Positions 1-9,635 of a DNA stretch of 64,000 bases are shown piece after piece (the first letter of the stretch is position 1; each line of letters starts with the position of its first letter). The notes below the pieces were generated by a model. That model saw nothing but the letters and a program-made list of their open reading frames with translations, did not search any database and had not been told where the DNA came from. Position numbers and translations under genes: made by a program. Source of the DNA: an uncultured Roseobacter sp. (GTDB taxonomy: Bacteria; Pseudomonadota; Alphaproteobacteria; Rhodobacterales; Rhodobacteraceae); contig NZ_CANKYM010000001.1 in NCBI RefSeq assembly GCF_947488185.1, positions 744,001 through 808,000 on the forward strand, in the 5' to 3' direction.

Positions 1-2
1 CT

Positions 3-1331
3 TCTCCGGAAACGAGCGATGCCGCGGGCATGATCATGCGCATCGATCAGGTGACATTCACAGAGACGGATGACGGCAGCGTCAACGTGACCTTTCCCGA
101 AGTGATGCCCGTCGAGATGTCCATCACCGATCCTGAAGGCGCAGACGCAAACATCCAGATGGAACTTCGCCCGTCCGGCGCGAAAACGACCGTGTCAGGT
201 GTCCCGACGGAGATGACAAGCACCTATACGGCACAGAGCCTCGAACTGCTGTTGACTGAACTGATCGTGGATGGCGAAACGATCGACGCAGCCAATGTGG
301 CCATGCGCGTGATCATGAACGGCCTGTCCGGTACCACGCAGTCCCGTGTGACCGGGAAGCGCCTCTATGACCAGCGTATGCAGGCCACAGACGTCGACTA
401 TACCCTTGCTTTCATCGATCCCGAGGGCCAGGGCACAGTTGATCTTGAAGGCGGGATAGACGGCATCAGCTTTTCCGGTGAAAGCGCCGTGCCGCTTGTC
501 GTTCAGGATGCTAGCGATATCTCCGCCCTCCTCGCCGCTGGCATGGCGGTCAAAGGCGCGTTCGACTACTCGGGTGGTGCCACGACCATGTCGGTCAAAG
601 AAAACAACGCCGAGGCTTTTTCCGCAGAGACCTCCTCGACGGGTGGCACGCTCGAAGTTGTCATGGGGGCCGATGGTCTGAATTACTCTGGCGGTCAGAA
701 CAACCTCAAATTGGCCATGACAACGGAGGATTTCCCGGTACCCATCGAAGTCGACATGGCCAGGGCGAGCTTCAACTTCGCGATGCCCTTGCAGAAATCC
801 GACGCCGCCGATGATTTTGCCGTTGGTTTTTCCTTCAACGATTTCACAATGTCCGATCTGCTGTGGGGGTTGTTTGATCCGCAGGCACAGCTGCCGCGCA
901 CACCCGCGACTTTTGTGCTGGACCTGACAGGCAAGGCCCGGCTTCTGTTTGATTTCCTTGACCCCTCCGCAGCGGCGGCCGTGGACGATCCGGGCTTTAC
1001 ACCGGCCGAGCTGGAATCCGTGGACATCAATCGGCTTCAGGTCACTGCAGCCGGTGCCGAATTGACCGGCGAGGGTGCATTCACCTTCGATACGGATACG
1101 CCGGGTGCCGGACTGAAACCCAAAGGCTCTGCGGATCTGATGCTGGTCGGCGGCAACAAGCTGCTGGATACGCTTGTCTCCATGGGCTTGCTGCCCGAGG
1201 ATCAGGCGATGGGCGCCCGGATGATGATGGGCCTTCTAGCCGTACCGGGCAAAGCCCCGGATACGCTCAATTCCAAGATCGAGATCAATGAGCAAGGCCA
1301 CATCATGGCCAACGGTCAGCGCATTCAGTAA
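3..1331 (+). CDS. DUF2125 domain-containing protein (5' truncated by window edge)
   Basis: The reading frame is open from the first complete codon, so the gene starts upstream of the window; the internal Met codons at 24-40 are probably not the start. At least 442 residues are visible. The protein is rich in beta-strand-forming, acidic and Thr/Gly segments, without membrane helices in the visible part, and ends with a conserved-looking stretch around LVGGNKLLDTLVSMGLL. This matches the DUF2125 family of Rhodobacteraceae, whose full-length members carry a signal peptide and are presumably periplasmic; that part is outside the window. No function is known for the family. A rho-independent terminator follows 30 bases after the stop. 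Confidence 0.7.
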   Translation, partial: SPETSDAAGMIMRIDQVTFTETDDGSVNVTFPEVMPVEMSITDPEGADANIQMELRPSGAKTTVSGVPTEMTSTYTAQSLELLLTELIVDGETIDAANVAMRVIMNGLSGTTQSRVTGKRLYDQRMQATDVDYTLAFIDPEGQGTVDLEGGIDGISFSGESAVPLVVQDASDISALLAAGMAVKGAFDYSGGATTMSVKENNAEAFSAETSSTGGTLEVVMGADGLNYSGGQNNLKLAMTTEDFPVPIEVDMARASFNFAMPLQKSDAADDFAVGFSFNDFTMSDLLWGLFDPQAQLPRTPATFVLDLTGKARLLFDFLDPSAAAAVDDPGFTPAELESVDINRLQVTAAGAELTGEGAFTFDTDTPGAGLKPKGSADLMLVGGNKLLDTLVSMGLLPEDQAMGARMMMGLLAVPGKAPDTLNSKIEINEQGHIMANGQRIQ

Positions 1332-1361
1332 TCGCTGAATAAACGCATGTAGACGAGAAAG

Positions 1362-1386
1362 AGGGGCGCGGCGAGCGCCCCTTTTT
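1362..1386 (+). terminator. Rho-independent terminator after the DUF2125 gene
   Basis: A 7-bp GC stem (GGGGCGC / GCGCCCC, 1363-1369 and 1375-1381) with loop GGCGA is followed directly by TTTTT. It separates the DUF2125 gene from pmbA. Confidence 0.85.
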
Positions 1387-1453
1387 GCCTTCCTCCCTTG
1401 CAGTGCCCGCATGACACCGCTACCTGACGTGGAATTGGTTTGGAGCTTACTGA

Positions 1454-2800
1454 ATGACCCAGTCGCCGGAGAGCCTGACCGCTCAGCTACTCGATGCCGC
1501 CCGGACAGCGGGTGCCGATGCCGCCGATGCCATCGTGATGCAGGGCACATCGCTCAGCATCGACGTGCGGACGGGCGCATTGGAGCATGCCGAACGGGCC
1601 GAAGCCGTGGACCTCGGGCTCCGGGTCTTTGTCGGCCAGCGCAGCGCCACGGTATCCGCGTCCGACACCGCCTCCAAGACGCTGGAGGAGATGGCCGTGC
1701 GGGCCATCGCCATGGCGCAGGAAGCCCCCGAAGACCCCTACACCGGTCTTGCCGATGCCGAGCAGCTGGCCCGTGATATAGATGTGGCGCGTCTGGAGCT
1801 GCACGATCCGACACCGGAACCCTCGCCCGCAAGCCTGCAGGAAGACGCGCAAGCCGCCGAAGCCGCAGCACTGGAGAACAAGGGCGTGACCCAGGTACAA
1901 TCCGCCTCCGCGGGGTATTCCGCCCGACATGTGCATCTGGCCGCCACCAACGGGTTTTCCGGCGGCTACAGCCGCACCAGCCGGGGGCTGTCTTGTGTCG
2001 CCATCGCGGGGACTGGCACCGGTATGGAACGCGACGTGGATGGTGACAGCCGCACCTTTCAGTCCGATCTGCGCGATCCGCAAGAGATCGGCACACAGGC
2101 TGCGGAACGGGCGGTGGCCCGATTGGACGCCCGCAAACCACCCACCGGCAGCTTTCCCGTGCTCTTTGATGAACGCATCGCCTCTTCCCTGATCGGCCAT
2201 TTGCTGGCCGCCATCAACGGATCATCCATCGCCCGTGGCGCGTCCTGGCTGCGTGATGCCAAGGGGCAACCGGTGCTGCCGGATCACCTTTCACTGGTCG
2301 AGGACCCGCACCGCCCCCGCGCGTCCGGCTCGCGCCCGTTCGATGCCGAAGGCTTGCCAACCCAGAGGCGCGAGATCGTCAAGGACGGTGTTTTGACCGG
2401 CTGGACGCTGGATCTGGCCACCGGGCGCAAGCTCGGGCTGCCCTCGACGGGAAATGCAGGACGCGGGGCCTCCTCTGCGCCCTCGCCCTCCACCTGGAAT
2501 GTGGCGCTGAGCCAGAGGGAGGCGAGCCGCGCAGACCTGCTCCGCGACATGGGCACCGGCTTGCTGGTGACCTCCATGATCGGGGCGACTATCAACCCCA
2601 ACACGGGCGACTATTCACGCGGAGCCGCCGGGTTCTGGGTTGAAAACGGCGAGGTCACCCATGCGATCAACGAATGCACCATTGCGGGCAACCTGCGCGA
2701 CATGCTGCGCCAGATCGTGCCTGCCAATGACGCGCGGGCGCATCTGAGCCGCGTGGTCCCCTCCTTGCTGGTGCCAGGAATGACCCTTGCAGGCAACTGA
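1454..2800 (+). CDS. pmbA: PmbA/TldE-family metallopeptidase subunit
   Basis: 448 residues, the usual length for PmbA/TldE. This is the partner of TldD; together they form a cytosolic heterodimeric metalloprotease that trims small peptides and modified peptides such as microcin precursors. The N-terminal half has the family pattern of an alpha/beta domain (LLDAARTAGADAADAIV, then GLRVFVGQRSATVSASD). The C-terminal domain contains the signature NPNTGDYSRGAAGFWVENG near residues 385-403. No HExxxH motif is present, as expected for PmbA rather than TldD; TldD is not in this window. A GGAG sequence lies 9 bases before the ATG. The next gene overlaps the 3' end by 14 bases, suggesting a co-transcribed unit with the phosphatase and lipid A genes. 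Confidence 0.9.
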   Translation: MTQSPESLTAQLLDAARTAGADAADAIVMQGTSLSIDVRTGALEHAERAEAVDLGLRVFVGQRSATVSASDTASKTLEEMAVRAIAMAQEAPEDPYTGLADAEQLARDIDVARLELHDPTPEPSPASLQEDAQAAEAAALENKGVTQVQSASAGYSARHVHLAATNGFSGGYSRTSRGLSCVAIAGTGTGMERDVDGDSRTFQSDLRDPQEIGTQAAERAVARLDARKPPTGSFPVLFDERIASSLIGHLLAAINGSSIARGASWLRDAKGQPVLPDHLSLVEDPHRPRASGSRPFDAEGLPTQRREIVKDGVLTGWTLDLATGRKLGLPSTGNAGRGASSAPSPSTWNVALSQREASRADLLRDMGTGLLVTSMIGATINPNTGDYSRGAAGFWVENGEVTHAINECTIAGNLRDMLRQIVPANDARAHLSRVVPSLLVPGMTLAGN

Positions 2801-3572
2801 CCTCGCCCTGATCACTGATGCCATCCGCCTCGCGGGCCGTGTGGCCACCGGATTTGTCGGCAAGGATGCAAGGTCCTGGGACAAACCCGGCGGCGCCGGG
2901 CCGGTGACCGAAGCCGACCTCGCGGTCAACACGGCACTGGAAACGACCCTGCGCAGCGCACGCCCAGACTATGGTTGGCTGTCCGAGGAAACCGAGGACA
3001 CTGCCGACCGGCTGGGCCAGGAGACGCTGTTTATCATCGATCCGATCGACGGCACGCGCAGCTTTGTCGAAGGGTCGCGCACCTGGGCGCATTCCGTCGC
3101 CGTGGCGCATCGCGGCCAGATCACGGCGGCCGCCATCTACCTGCCGATGCGCGACAAGCTTTATACTGCGGCCTTGGGAGAAGGCGCGTTTTTCAATGGC
3201 GCCCCGCTGACCACTTCGACCGCCGCGAACCTGAAGGAGGCGGAGATTCTCGCGACCAAGCCGGTAATGGACCCCCGTCACTGGTCAGAGGGGCAACCGG
3301 GTTTTCACCGTTCGCATCGGCCCTCGCTCGCGTATCGGCTGGGGCTGGTGGCCGAAGCACGCTTTGACGCCATGCTGACCTTCAGGCCAAGCTGGGAATG
3401 GGATATTGCCGCCGGGGCGCTGATCGTGACTGAAGCGGGCGGTCTGTGTACCGACAAATCCGGCGCGCCGCTGCGGTTCAACAATGCCACACCCACGCTC
3501 AACGGGGTGATCGCCGCCGGACCCAACCTGCACCAACAGGTGCTCTCGGCGCTTGCACCTGCCGCGCCTTGA
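2787..3572 (+). CDS. Inositol monophosphatase / 3'(2'),5'-bisphosphate nucleotidase-like phosphatase
   Basis: 261 residues of the Mg-dependent, lithium-sensitive phosphatase fold. Metal-site motifs are clear: LSEETED around residues 66-71, DPIDGTRSF around 85-93, and SWEWDIAAGALIV in the C-terminal third. Substrate cannot be read from sequence; in Rhodobacteraceae such genes are often labelled CysQ-like (PAP phosphatase) or inositol monophosphatase. I chose the TTG at 2787, with AGGAA six bases upstream, because the ATG at 2780 is in the pmbA frame. The gene overlaps pmbA by 14 bases and precedes the DUF4170 gene by 57 bases. Confidence 0.8.
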   Translation: MQATDLALITDAIRLAGRVATGFVGKDARSWDKPGGAGPVTEADLAVNTALETTLRSARPDYGWLSEETEDTADRLGQETLFIIDPIDGTRSFVEGSRTWAHSVAVAHRGQITAAAIYLPMRDKLYTAALGEGAFFNGAPLTTSTAANLKEAEILATKPVMDPRHWSEGQPGFHRSHRPSLAYRLGLVAEARFDAMLTFRPSWEWDIAAGALIVTEAGGLCTDKSGAPLRFNNATPTLNGVIAAGPNLHQQVLSALAPAAP

Positions 3573-3629
3573 CCCCGGCTTCCAGATACGCGATTTTCCG
3601 CCAACCCTCCGTCTCAAAGGATAAAACCC

Positions 3630-3872
3630 ATGACGCAACGTCTGCATCTCGTCTTTGGTGGCGAACTTGTTGACCCGACCCGCAACACGTTCAAGAATGT
3701 CGAGGACATTCATATTGTTGGCATTTTCCCGGATTATGCAGCGGCGTTCGACGCGTGGAAGTCCGAAGCGCACCGTACCGTGGACAATGCCCACATGCGC
3801 TATTTCATCGCCCACCTTCACCGCCTGCGGGACGAAGAGACAGCTGCCTCAGCGACCGAAGAACTGGGGTAA
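3630..3872 (+). CDS. DUF4170 domain-containing small protein
   Basis: An 80-residue protein with the DUF4170 pattern: LHLVFGGELVDP at the start, then IVGIFPDYAAAFDAWKSEA and a helical RYFIAHLHRLRDEE end. It is soluble with no signal peptide. Function is unknown, but alphaproteobacterial homologues sit next to a Kdo-transferase-like gene and lpxK, as here, so a role linked to lipid A or envelope assembly is an inference from context. The following gene begins only 7 bases after the stop, and its ribosome-binding sequence overlaps the end of this gene. Confidence 0.8.
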   Translation: MTQRLHLVFGGELVDPTRNTFKNVEDIHIVGIFPDYAAAFDAWKSEAHRTVDNAHMRYFIAHLHRLRDEETAASATEELG

Positions 3873-3878
3873 AGACCT

Positions 3879-5126
3879 ATGAGCCGCTCGTTCGGAATGG
3901 CGGCTTACCGGGCGCTGTCACGCAGATCAGCGGCCCGGTCCTTTGGTCCAAGCGCGCCGCGCCCCAAGGGCGAAGTGGTCTGGCTGCACGCAGCCGAGGC
4001 TGGCAATCTTCTCGCCATTCAGGATCTTGCACAACGGCTTTGCGGCGCGCGCGATGATCTGCATGTACTGATCACCCTTCCGGACCGCGAAGGTCTCGAT
4101 CTTGCCCACACGACCAGCCCGAAAGAGGGCAACATCCACCTGGATGAGCTCCCGTCAGAGCATCCGGCAGCGGTGGAGAGTTTTCTCAAGAACTGGGCGC
4201 CTGACATGTGTATCTGGGCCTGGGGTCGGTTGCGCCCCACACTTGTGCACGAGACCCATCGAAACGGCTGTCCGATGATCCTGATCGACGCGGATACCGG
4301 CGGATTCGACGGGCGTCGGGACCGCTGGCTACCCGATTTGTCGCGTGATCTGCTGACGGGTTTCAAAGCCCTGATGGCGCGCTCGGTCCCGGCCGCACAG
4401 CGTCTGCAAAACCTTGGTCTGCCCTCTAATACCATCGAAGTGACATCCCCCTTGCAAGCAGGCGGACAGGCATTGCCCTGCGAAGATCAGGACCTGTCGG
4501 AAATGACCAGAACGCTGGGTGGACGGCCTGTATGGCTGGCCACCAGCGTACAGGAAGAGGAAGTCGAAACCATACTGGCCGCCCATCGCCAAGCGGTGCG
4601 ATATTCCCATCGGTTGCTGCTGATCCTGCACCCGGCACACAGCCAGTCTCTCATTGATTTCGCCGAGCAGGCAGTGGGACAAGGCTTCCGCGTCAGCGAA
4701 TGGTCCGTTGGAGACGAACCCAGCGAGACAACGCAGGTCATGATGGCAGAAGATGACAGTGACCTCGGCCTCTTCTACCGGCTGGCACCGGTATCCTTTC
4801 TGGGCAGCTCGCTGTCGCCCGGTCACGGCGGCTGCAACCCCTTTGAGGCTGCGGCGCTGGGATCGGCCGTTCTGTATGGCCCGAATGTACGGCGCTACCT
4901 GCCCTTCTATTCACGGCTCGCGAATGCCGGTGCGGCCCGCATCGTGAAAGATGCACAAAGCCTCGGAACGGCGGTCACCCGCCTGATCGCACCGGATCAG
5001 GCTGCGGCGATGGCACATGCGGGTTGGGATGTGATCAGCCACGGGGCCGAGCTGACCGACCGGGTGATCGATCTGGTGCAGACCACGCTGGATGAGCGGT
5101 TGGAAAAACGCCATGCGAACGCCTGA
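3879..5126 (+). CDS. Kdo transferase-like glycosyltransferase (WaaA/KdtA family, GT30)
   Basis: 415 residues of a GT-B glycosyltransferase. The C-terminal donor-binding part is clear ([18 protein letters not shown] followed by SAVLYGPNV), which is the Kdo-transferase hallmark. The family adds Kdo from CMP-Kdo to lipid IVA at the inner membrane. The N-terminal motif is unusual: the family pattern HAxSxGE, whose last Glu is the catalytic base, reads HAAEAGN here, so Asn occupies the base position and a Glu lies three residues earlier. There is also no obvious N-terminal membrane helix. It may therefore be a paralogue working beside a canonical waaA elsewhere. The gene lies between DUF4170 and lpxK and overlaps lpxK by 14 bases, which supports an LPS role. 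Confidence 0.72.
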   Translation: MSRSFGMAAYRALSRRSAARSFGPSAPRPKGEVVWLHAAEAGNLLAIQDLAQRLCGARDDLHVLITLPDREGLDLAHTTSPKEGNIHLDELPSEHPAAVESFLKNWAPDMCIWAWGRLRPTLVHETHRNGCPMILIDADTGGFDGRRDRWLPDLSRDLLTGFKALMARSVPAAQRLQNLGLPSNTIEVTSPLQAGGQALPCEDQDLSEMTRTLGGRPVWLATSVQEEEVETILAAHRQAVRYSHRLLLILHPAHSQSLIDFAEQAVGQGFRVSEWSVGDEPSETTQVMMAEDDSDLGLFYRLAPVSFLGSSLSPGHGGCNPFEAAALGSAVLYGPNVRRYLPFYSRLANAGAARIVKDAQSLGTAVTRLIAPDQAAAMAHAGWDVISHGAELTDRVIDLVQTTLDERLEKRHANA

Positions 5127-6105
5127 CTTCTGGTTCGCACCGCCGGAAAAACCCGGCCTGCTGGCGCGCGTCCTGTCTCCCCTGGGGTGGATCTACGCAC
5201 AGGGCACGGCGCGGCGGCTTGCCGGAACGGGCGGCCTGAAACTCGGCATTCCAGTGATCTGCGTCGGCAACATCAATGCGGGTGGCACCGGCAAGACACC
5301 CACCGTGATCGCCGTTCTGGAACGGCTGAGTGGCAGGTTTCACAAACCGCATGTGGTCACGCGCGGCTATGGCGGACGCCTCAAGGGGCCGGTGCGCGTG
5401 GACCCCGGCCTGCACACGGCGGCGGACGTGGGGGACGAACCGTTGCTGCTTGCCGCTTTTGCCGATGTCTGGGTCGCGCAGGATCGTGCCGCAGGTGGCA
5501 GGGCGGCGGAAGCTGCAGGCGCGAGCATCATTGTGCTGGATGACGGGTTTCAGAATCCGGCGCTGCACAAGGACCTCAGCATCGTCGTGGTGGATGCAAA
5601 ACGTGGCTTTGGCAATGAACGCTGCCTGCCTGCAGGCCCGTTGCGGGAACCCGTGGATGTCGGGCTGGCGCGGGCGGATGTCCTGCTCACGCTGGGTGAT
5701 GACACTGCGCAGGCAGAGTTTGCCGCGGCAGTCCCCCAAACACTGCCACGCGTGGCAGCACAGCTCGCACCACTGCAGACGGGCATGGACTGGACGGATG
5801 AGCCCATCGTCGCCTTTGCAGGGATCGCCCACCCCGAGAAGTTCTTTGACACCCTGCGCGGACTAGGTGCCCGTCTCTTGCACAGCGAGCCTTTGGAGGA
5901 TCACCAGCCGCTGACACCCGCCCTGATGACACGGTTGGAAGCGGATGCAAAAGCCAAGGGTGCGCAGCTTGTGACCACAGAGAAAGACGCCGTGCGCCTG
6001 CCCCCGGCGTTCCGCATGAAAGTAATCACACTACCCGTGCGCCTGGCCTTCGCGCAGGCTGGAAACCCGCTCTTTGACCGGCTGGACGATTTCAAAGCAC
6101 CCTAG
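5113..6105 (+). CDS. lpxK: Tetraacyldisaccharide 4'-kinase (lipid A biosynthesis)
   Basis: 330 residues from the ATG at 5113 ([15 protein letters not shown]), the form expected for the family; an upstream in-frame ATG at 5092 lies deep in the previous gene and is less likely. LpxK phosphorylates the 4' position of the lipid A disaccharide at the inner membrane. The Walker A-type loop [12 protein letters not shown] is near residues 50-61, and [12 protein letters not shown] and [13 protein letters not shown] are the family's other conserved motifs. The C-terminal part has [11 protein letters not shown]. It is the last gene of the plus-strand envelope operon; its stop overlaps the end of the convergent CoA-transferase gene by 4 bases. 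Confidence 0.95.
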   Translation: MRTPDFWFAPPEKPGLLARVLSPLGWIYAQGTARRLAGTGGLKLGIPVICVGNINAGGTGKTPTVIAVLERLSGRFHKPHVVTRGYGGRLKGPVRVDPGLHTAADVGDEPLLLAAFADVWVAQDRAAGGRAAEAAGASIIVLDDGFQNPALHKDLSIVVVDAKRGFGNERCLPAGPLREPVDVGLARADVLLTLGDDTAQAEFAAAVPQTLPRVAAQLAPLQTGMDWTDEPIVAFAGIAHPEKFFDTLRGLGARLLHSEPLEDHQPLTPALMTRLEADAKAKGAQLVTTEKDAVRLPPAFRMKVITLPVRLAFAQAGNPLFDRLDDFKAP

Positions 6106-7214
6106 TCGTTTTCCCCCAGCTTTGGCGCGGGGCGGTTCAACACCAGCTCTGCATCGGAAAAGGTGAAGGGGGACCGCACACCCGGCACGCCCTCCAGATC
6201 AAGCTGCATGCCGCGCGCCTGCACCTGAGGGTCCGCCATCACCTCGGCCATGTCGTTGATCGGCCCGGCGGGCACACCTGCGGCCTCGCAGGCCGCCAGC
6301 AGATCGGCGCGCGTACGCGTCCGGGTCACCGCCGTCAGCCGCGCGTCCATCTCTGCGCGATTGGCGAGACGGTCCACGTTCTTGAGAAACTCCGGTGCCG
6401 TCGCCATCTCTTCCAGCCCCAGCAGATGGCAGAGCCGCTGATACTGGCCGTCATTGCCGGTGGCGATGATGATATGCCCGTCCTCGCAGTCAAAGACCTG
6501 ATAGGGCGCGAGGTTCAGATGCGCGTTGCCCATCCGGCGCGGCGGCGTGCCGGTGGTCAGATAGTTCATCGCCTGATTGGACGTGATCGACACCGCCACA
6601 TCCATCAAGGCCATGTCGATATGCTGGCCGCGCCCGGTTTGGTGCCGCTGGTGCACGGCGGCCAGAATCGCCGTTGTCGCATAAACACCCGTCAGAATAT
6701 CGGTGATCGCGATCCCGTATTTCTGCGGCTGCCCATCGGGCTCTCCGGTCACCGACATCAACCCCGACATGCCCTGCACGATGAAATCATATCCCGCGCG
6801 CGGCGCATAGGGCCCGGTGTGGCCGAACCCGGTGATCGAGCAGTAGATCAGCTGCGGGAACTCTTTCGACAGGCTGTCATAATCCAGCCCGTACTTGGCC
6901 AGCCCGCCGGTCTTGAAATTCTCGATCAGGATGTCGGCGTCGCCCAGCAGGTCTTTGACCTTCTGCCTGCCTTCTTCGGTGCGAAAATCCGCCGTAACCG
7001 AGGCCTTGCCCCGGTTGGTGGAGTGGAAATAGGCCGCCGAGACATCTTCATCTCGGGTGACAAACGGCGGACCCCATTGGCGGGTGTCATCGCCTGCGGG
7101 GCTTTCCACCTTGATCACTTCGCAGCCGAGATCTGACAACGTCTGGCCCGCCCAGGGGCCAGCCAGAACACGTGCCAGTTCGACGACCTTCAGACCGTCA
7201 AGCGGTGCGGCCAT
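6102..7214 (-). CDS. CaiB/BaiF family (family III) CoA-transferase
   Basis: 370 residues with the typical start [20 protein letters not shown]. Family III enzymes move CoA between carboxylic acids through an aspartyl-CoA intermediate; the candidate catalytic Asp is in [10 protein letters not shown], around residue 168-172. Other family segments visible are [48 protein letters not shown] and [12 protein letters not shown]. The acyl substrate is not predictable. The start codon overlaps the stop of the upstream DsbA-like gene (TAATG), so the two are translationally coupled, though no functional link is evident. Confidence 0.88.
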   Translation of the reverse strand: MAAPLDGLKVVELARVLAGPWAGQTLSDLGCEVIKVESPAGDDTRQWGPPFVTRDEDVSAAYFHSTNRGKASVTADFRTEEGRQKVKDLLGDADILIENFKTGGLAKYGLDYDSLSKEFPQLIYCSITGFGHTGPYAPRAGYDFIVQGMSGLMSVTGEPDGQPQKYGIAITDILTGVYATTAILAAVHQRHQTGRGQHIDMALMDVAVSITSNQAMNYLTTGTPPRRMGNAHLNLAPYQVFDCEDGHIIIATGNDGQYQRLCHLLGLEEMATAPEFLKNVDRLANRAEMDARLTAVTRTRTRADLLAACEAAGVPAGPINDMAEVMADPQVQARGMQLDLEGVPGVRSPFTFSDAELVLNRPAPKLGEND

Positions 7215-7885
7215 TATTCAGCCGCTGCGTCGATCAGAGCGGCCATTTCGTTGTAGGCCATGTTGGAGTATTTCTGGCCGTTGATGACAAAGCTTGGGGT
7301 GCTGTCGATCCCGTCGGCTTCGGCATGTTCCTGATACCAGGCAACCAGCGTGCGCGCCTTGTCACCGTCCTGCAGGCAGGCTTCCATTGTGTCCGCGTCG
7401 AGCCCTGCCACGGCACCAATCTTGCGCAATTCTGCAACGATTGCCGTCGGTTCCCCCGCGCGGGCCCAGGTGGACTGGCCGGAGTAGATCAGATCCGCCA
7501 TGCCAAAAAAGCTCTGCGGCGTACCGGCGCAGCGGGCGATCATCGAAGCCCAGAGACCAAACCGGTCAAAGTAGACCTCTCGGTAGACAAAGTTGATCTT
7601 GCCGGTGTCGATGTAATCCGCTTTCAGCTGTTTGTAGGGGCCTGCATGGAAAGTCGCGCAGTGCGGGCAGGTGAAGGACGCGTATTCAATCACGGTGACA
7701 GGCGCGTCCGGATTACCCAGAGACATTTCCTGAATCGTGGAGGTATCCACATCCGCTTCTGCCGTTTGTGCATTTGCCGCACCCAAAGGATCGGCGGGCG
7801 TCACGGACGGGCCGGGCGATGTAACGAAATATGCCCCTATTCCAAGCACGGCCACAGCGGCGGAGATGATCATCATGCGCGACAT
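7214..7885 (-). CDS. DsbA-family thiol:disulfide interchange protein, exported
   Basis: The start at 7885 gives 223 residues with an N-terminal signal or anchor (MSRMMIISAAVAVLGIGAYF). An AAGGA sequence lies just upstream; the longer open frame to 8056 adds a basic tail and is unlikely. The thioredoxin-fold part begins about residue 55 (MSLGNPDAPVTVIEYASF) and has the redox motif CPHC, followed by FVYREVYFD, a helical insertion and STPSFVINGQKY, which carries the cis-proline. This is the DsbA/BdbD/ScsC-like group acting on cysteines in the periplasm. It lies between a dciA-like gene and a CoA-transferase with a one-base overlap; no DsbB partner is nearby. Confidence 0.88.
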   Translation of the reverse strand: MSRMMIISAAVAVLGIGAYFVTSPGPSVTPADPLGAANAQTAEADVDTSTIQEMSLGNPDAPVTVIEYASFTCPHCATFHAGPYKQLKADYIDTGKINFVYREVYFDRFGLWASMIARCAGTPQSFFGMADLIYSGQSTWARAGEPTAIVAELRKIGAVAGLDADTMEACLQDGDKARTLVAWYQEHAEADGIDSTPSFVINGQKYSNMAYNEMAALIDAAAE

Positions 7886-7898
7886 CGGTGTATCCTTT

Positions 7899-8408
7899 TC
7901 AGCGATTTGTCTTGTTGAGTATGTTTTCGCCCAGGCGTGCAAGCGCATCGCGCAGCCCGCTGTCCTCAACAGGGCTGGCGGTCTGGGCAGCCTTGCGGCG
8001 AATGGCGGGATCAACGGGCGCCGCATCGGCGTCGAGTTTGGCCGGTTCAAAGGCAACCTGCCCTTCGGAAAACCCGGTGGCGGCGGTCTGGGTCACCCGG
8101 ACACGCGCAATGGCGTTGTAGCCGTAGACAGCATTCACCTTGGCGCGCAGTTTTTCCTTTTGCATCTCCAGCATCGGGGCCTGCGCGCCGGTGGTCAGCA
8201 GCGTCAGCGTGGCGCCCATGCCCGCACGCCCGTAGCTCACCTCAACCGGGCGGGAAATTGCCGCGACATCCGCGCCGACGATCTCCGACCACTGGGTCAG
8301 CAGCCGACTTTGCGCGAATCCCCGGCTTTCCGAGGCCGCCCTGATCCGGCCTGTGAGCAGGCTGGCGGTGCGGGTAAACCCTTTTGTACTGGCACGTCTG
8401 GGCGGCAT
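7899..8408 (-). CDS. DUF721 / DciA-like protein
   Basis: 169 residues from MPPRRASTKGF. The core is LLTQWSEIVGADVAAISRPVEV followed by a short beta-rich KH-like region, the DUF721 pattern. DUF721 includes DciA, the ancestral loader or regulator of the replicative DnaB helicase in bacteria lacking DnaC/DnaI; that role is transferred by family and not proven here. The C-terminus is a Pro/Ala/Lys-containing tail. The upstream in-frame ATG at 8462 would add 18 residues and lacks a better ribosome site. The gene is divergent from mutY with only about 85 bases between starts, so the two share a promoter region. Confidence 0.75.
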   Translation of the reverse strand: MPPRRASTKGFTRTASLLTGRIRAASESRGFAQSRLLTQWSEIVGADVAAISRPVEVSYGRAGMGATLTLLTTGAQAPMLEMQKEKLRAKVNAVYGYNAIARVRVTQTAATGFSEGQVAFEPAKLDADAAPVDPAIRRKAAQTASPVEDSGLRDALARLGENILNKTNR

Positions 8409-8492
8409 CGCTATCTTCTCAAGAAACGGTTGGCCCAGCATAGCCTTTCCGAGCAGCGGCAACCAGACAAAGCGGACGGACGATCATAAACA

Positions 8493-9569
8493 TTGCGTGA
8501 AATTACCCCTGATCCCGAAGAATTGAACGGCGCCCTTTTGGCCTGGTACGACGTGCATGCCCGCGCAATGCCCTGGCGGGTGCCGCCCGCGGACCGCAAG
8601 GCCGGGGTGCTGCCCGATCCCTACCGCGTCTGGATGTCCGAGGTGATGCTGCAGCAGACCACCGTGGCGACGGTAAAAGACTATTTTCACAGGTTCACGG
8701 CGCGCTGGCCCACCGTGGGCGATCTGGCGGCAGCCAAGGATGCCGATGTGATGGGGGAATGGGCCGGTCTGGGGTATTACGCCCGGGCCCGCAACCTGCT
8801 GAAATGCGCCCGCGCCGTGGTGGCAGAGTATGGCGGGGAGTTTCCCGCCGATCACGCCGCCTTGCTGAAGCTGCCGGGGATCGGGCCCTATACGGCCGCC
8901 GCGATTTCCTCAATTGCGTTTGACCTGCCCTACGCGGTGCTGGACGGCAATGTGGAACGGGTGATGTCGCGGCTGCACGATATCCATACGCCGCTGCCCG
9001 AGGCAAAACCCGCGTTGATGGCTGAGGCAGAGGCGCTAACCCCCGCCAACCGTCCCGGCGACTATGCACAGGCCGTCATGGACCTGGGCGCCACGATCTG
9101 CAGCCCGAAGTCTCCGGCCTGCGGCATCTGCCCCTGGCGTGATCCCTGTCTTGCGCGCCTGCGCGGGACGGCGGGCGAGCTACCCAGGAAAGCGCCCAAG
9201 AAGGCCAAGCCGGTCCGTCACGGTATGGTCTATCTCGGTCGTCGCCACGATGGCGCATGGCTTTTGGAAACACGACCGGACAGGGGACTGTTAGGCGGCA
9301 TGCTGGGCTGGCCGGGATCAGAGTGGATCGACACGGACATCGCCTTGCCAGATGTGCCGCCCCCTGCATCGGCAGACTGGACGCAACTGTCAGGTGAAGT
9401 GCGTCACACCTTCACGCATTTCCACCTGATCCTGCAGGTCTGGACAGCACAGATCGCACCAGACACAGCCCCGACCCGTGGCAGTTTCCGACCCCCCACC
9501 GACTTTCGACCATCCGACCTGCCAACAGTCATGCGCAAGGCCTTTGATCTTGTGCAGACCTCGGTATGA
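8493..9569 (+). CDS. mutY: A/G-specific adenine DNA glycosylase
   Basis: 358 residues. MutY removes adenine mispaired with 8-oxoguanine. The helix-hairpin-helix and catalytic region are clear (KLPGIGPYTAAAISSIAF then VLDGNVERVMSRL with the catalytic Asp), the catalytic Glu lies in SEVMLQQT, and the four cysteines of the 4Fe-4S cluster are present as C-x6-C-x2-C-x5-C (CSPKSPACGICPWRDPC). A C-terminal NUDIX-like 8-oxoG recognition domain follows (LETRPDRGLLGGMLGWPG). The start is probably the TTG at 8493, because no in-frame ATG precedes the conserved region; this is the least certain point. Confidence 0.93.
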   Translation: MREITPDPEELNGALLAWYDVHARAMPWRVPPADRKAGVLPDPYRVWMSEVMLQQTTVATVKDYFHRFTARWPTVGDLAAAKDADVMGEWAGLGYYARARNLLKCARAVVAEYGGEFPADHAALLKLPGIGPYTAAAISSIAFDLPYAVLDGNVERVMSRLHDIHTPLPEAKPALMAEAEALTPANRPGDYAQAVMDLGATICSPKSPACGICPWRDPCLARLRGTAGELPRKAPKKAKPVRHGMVYLGRRHDGAWLLETRPDRGLLGGMLGWPGSEWIDTDIALPDVPPPASADWTQLSGEVRHTFTHFHLILQVWTAQIAPDTAPTRGSFRPPTDFRPSDLPTVMRKAFDLVQTSV

Positions 9570-9635
9570 GCGCTGCGTCATGCTTGGAACAATCGTCCCC
9601 GCCAGACTAGACTACGCCAAGCAAACAGGACCCAG

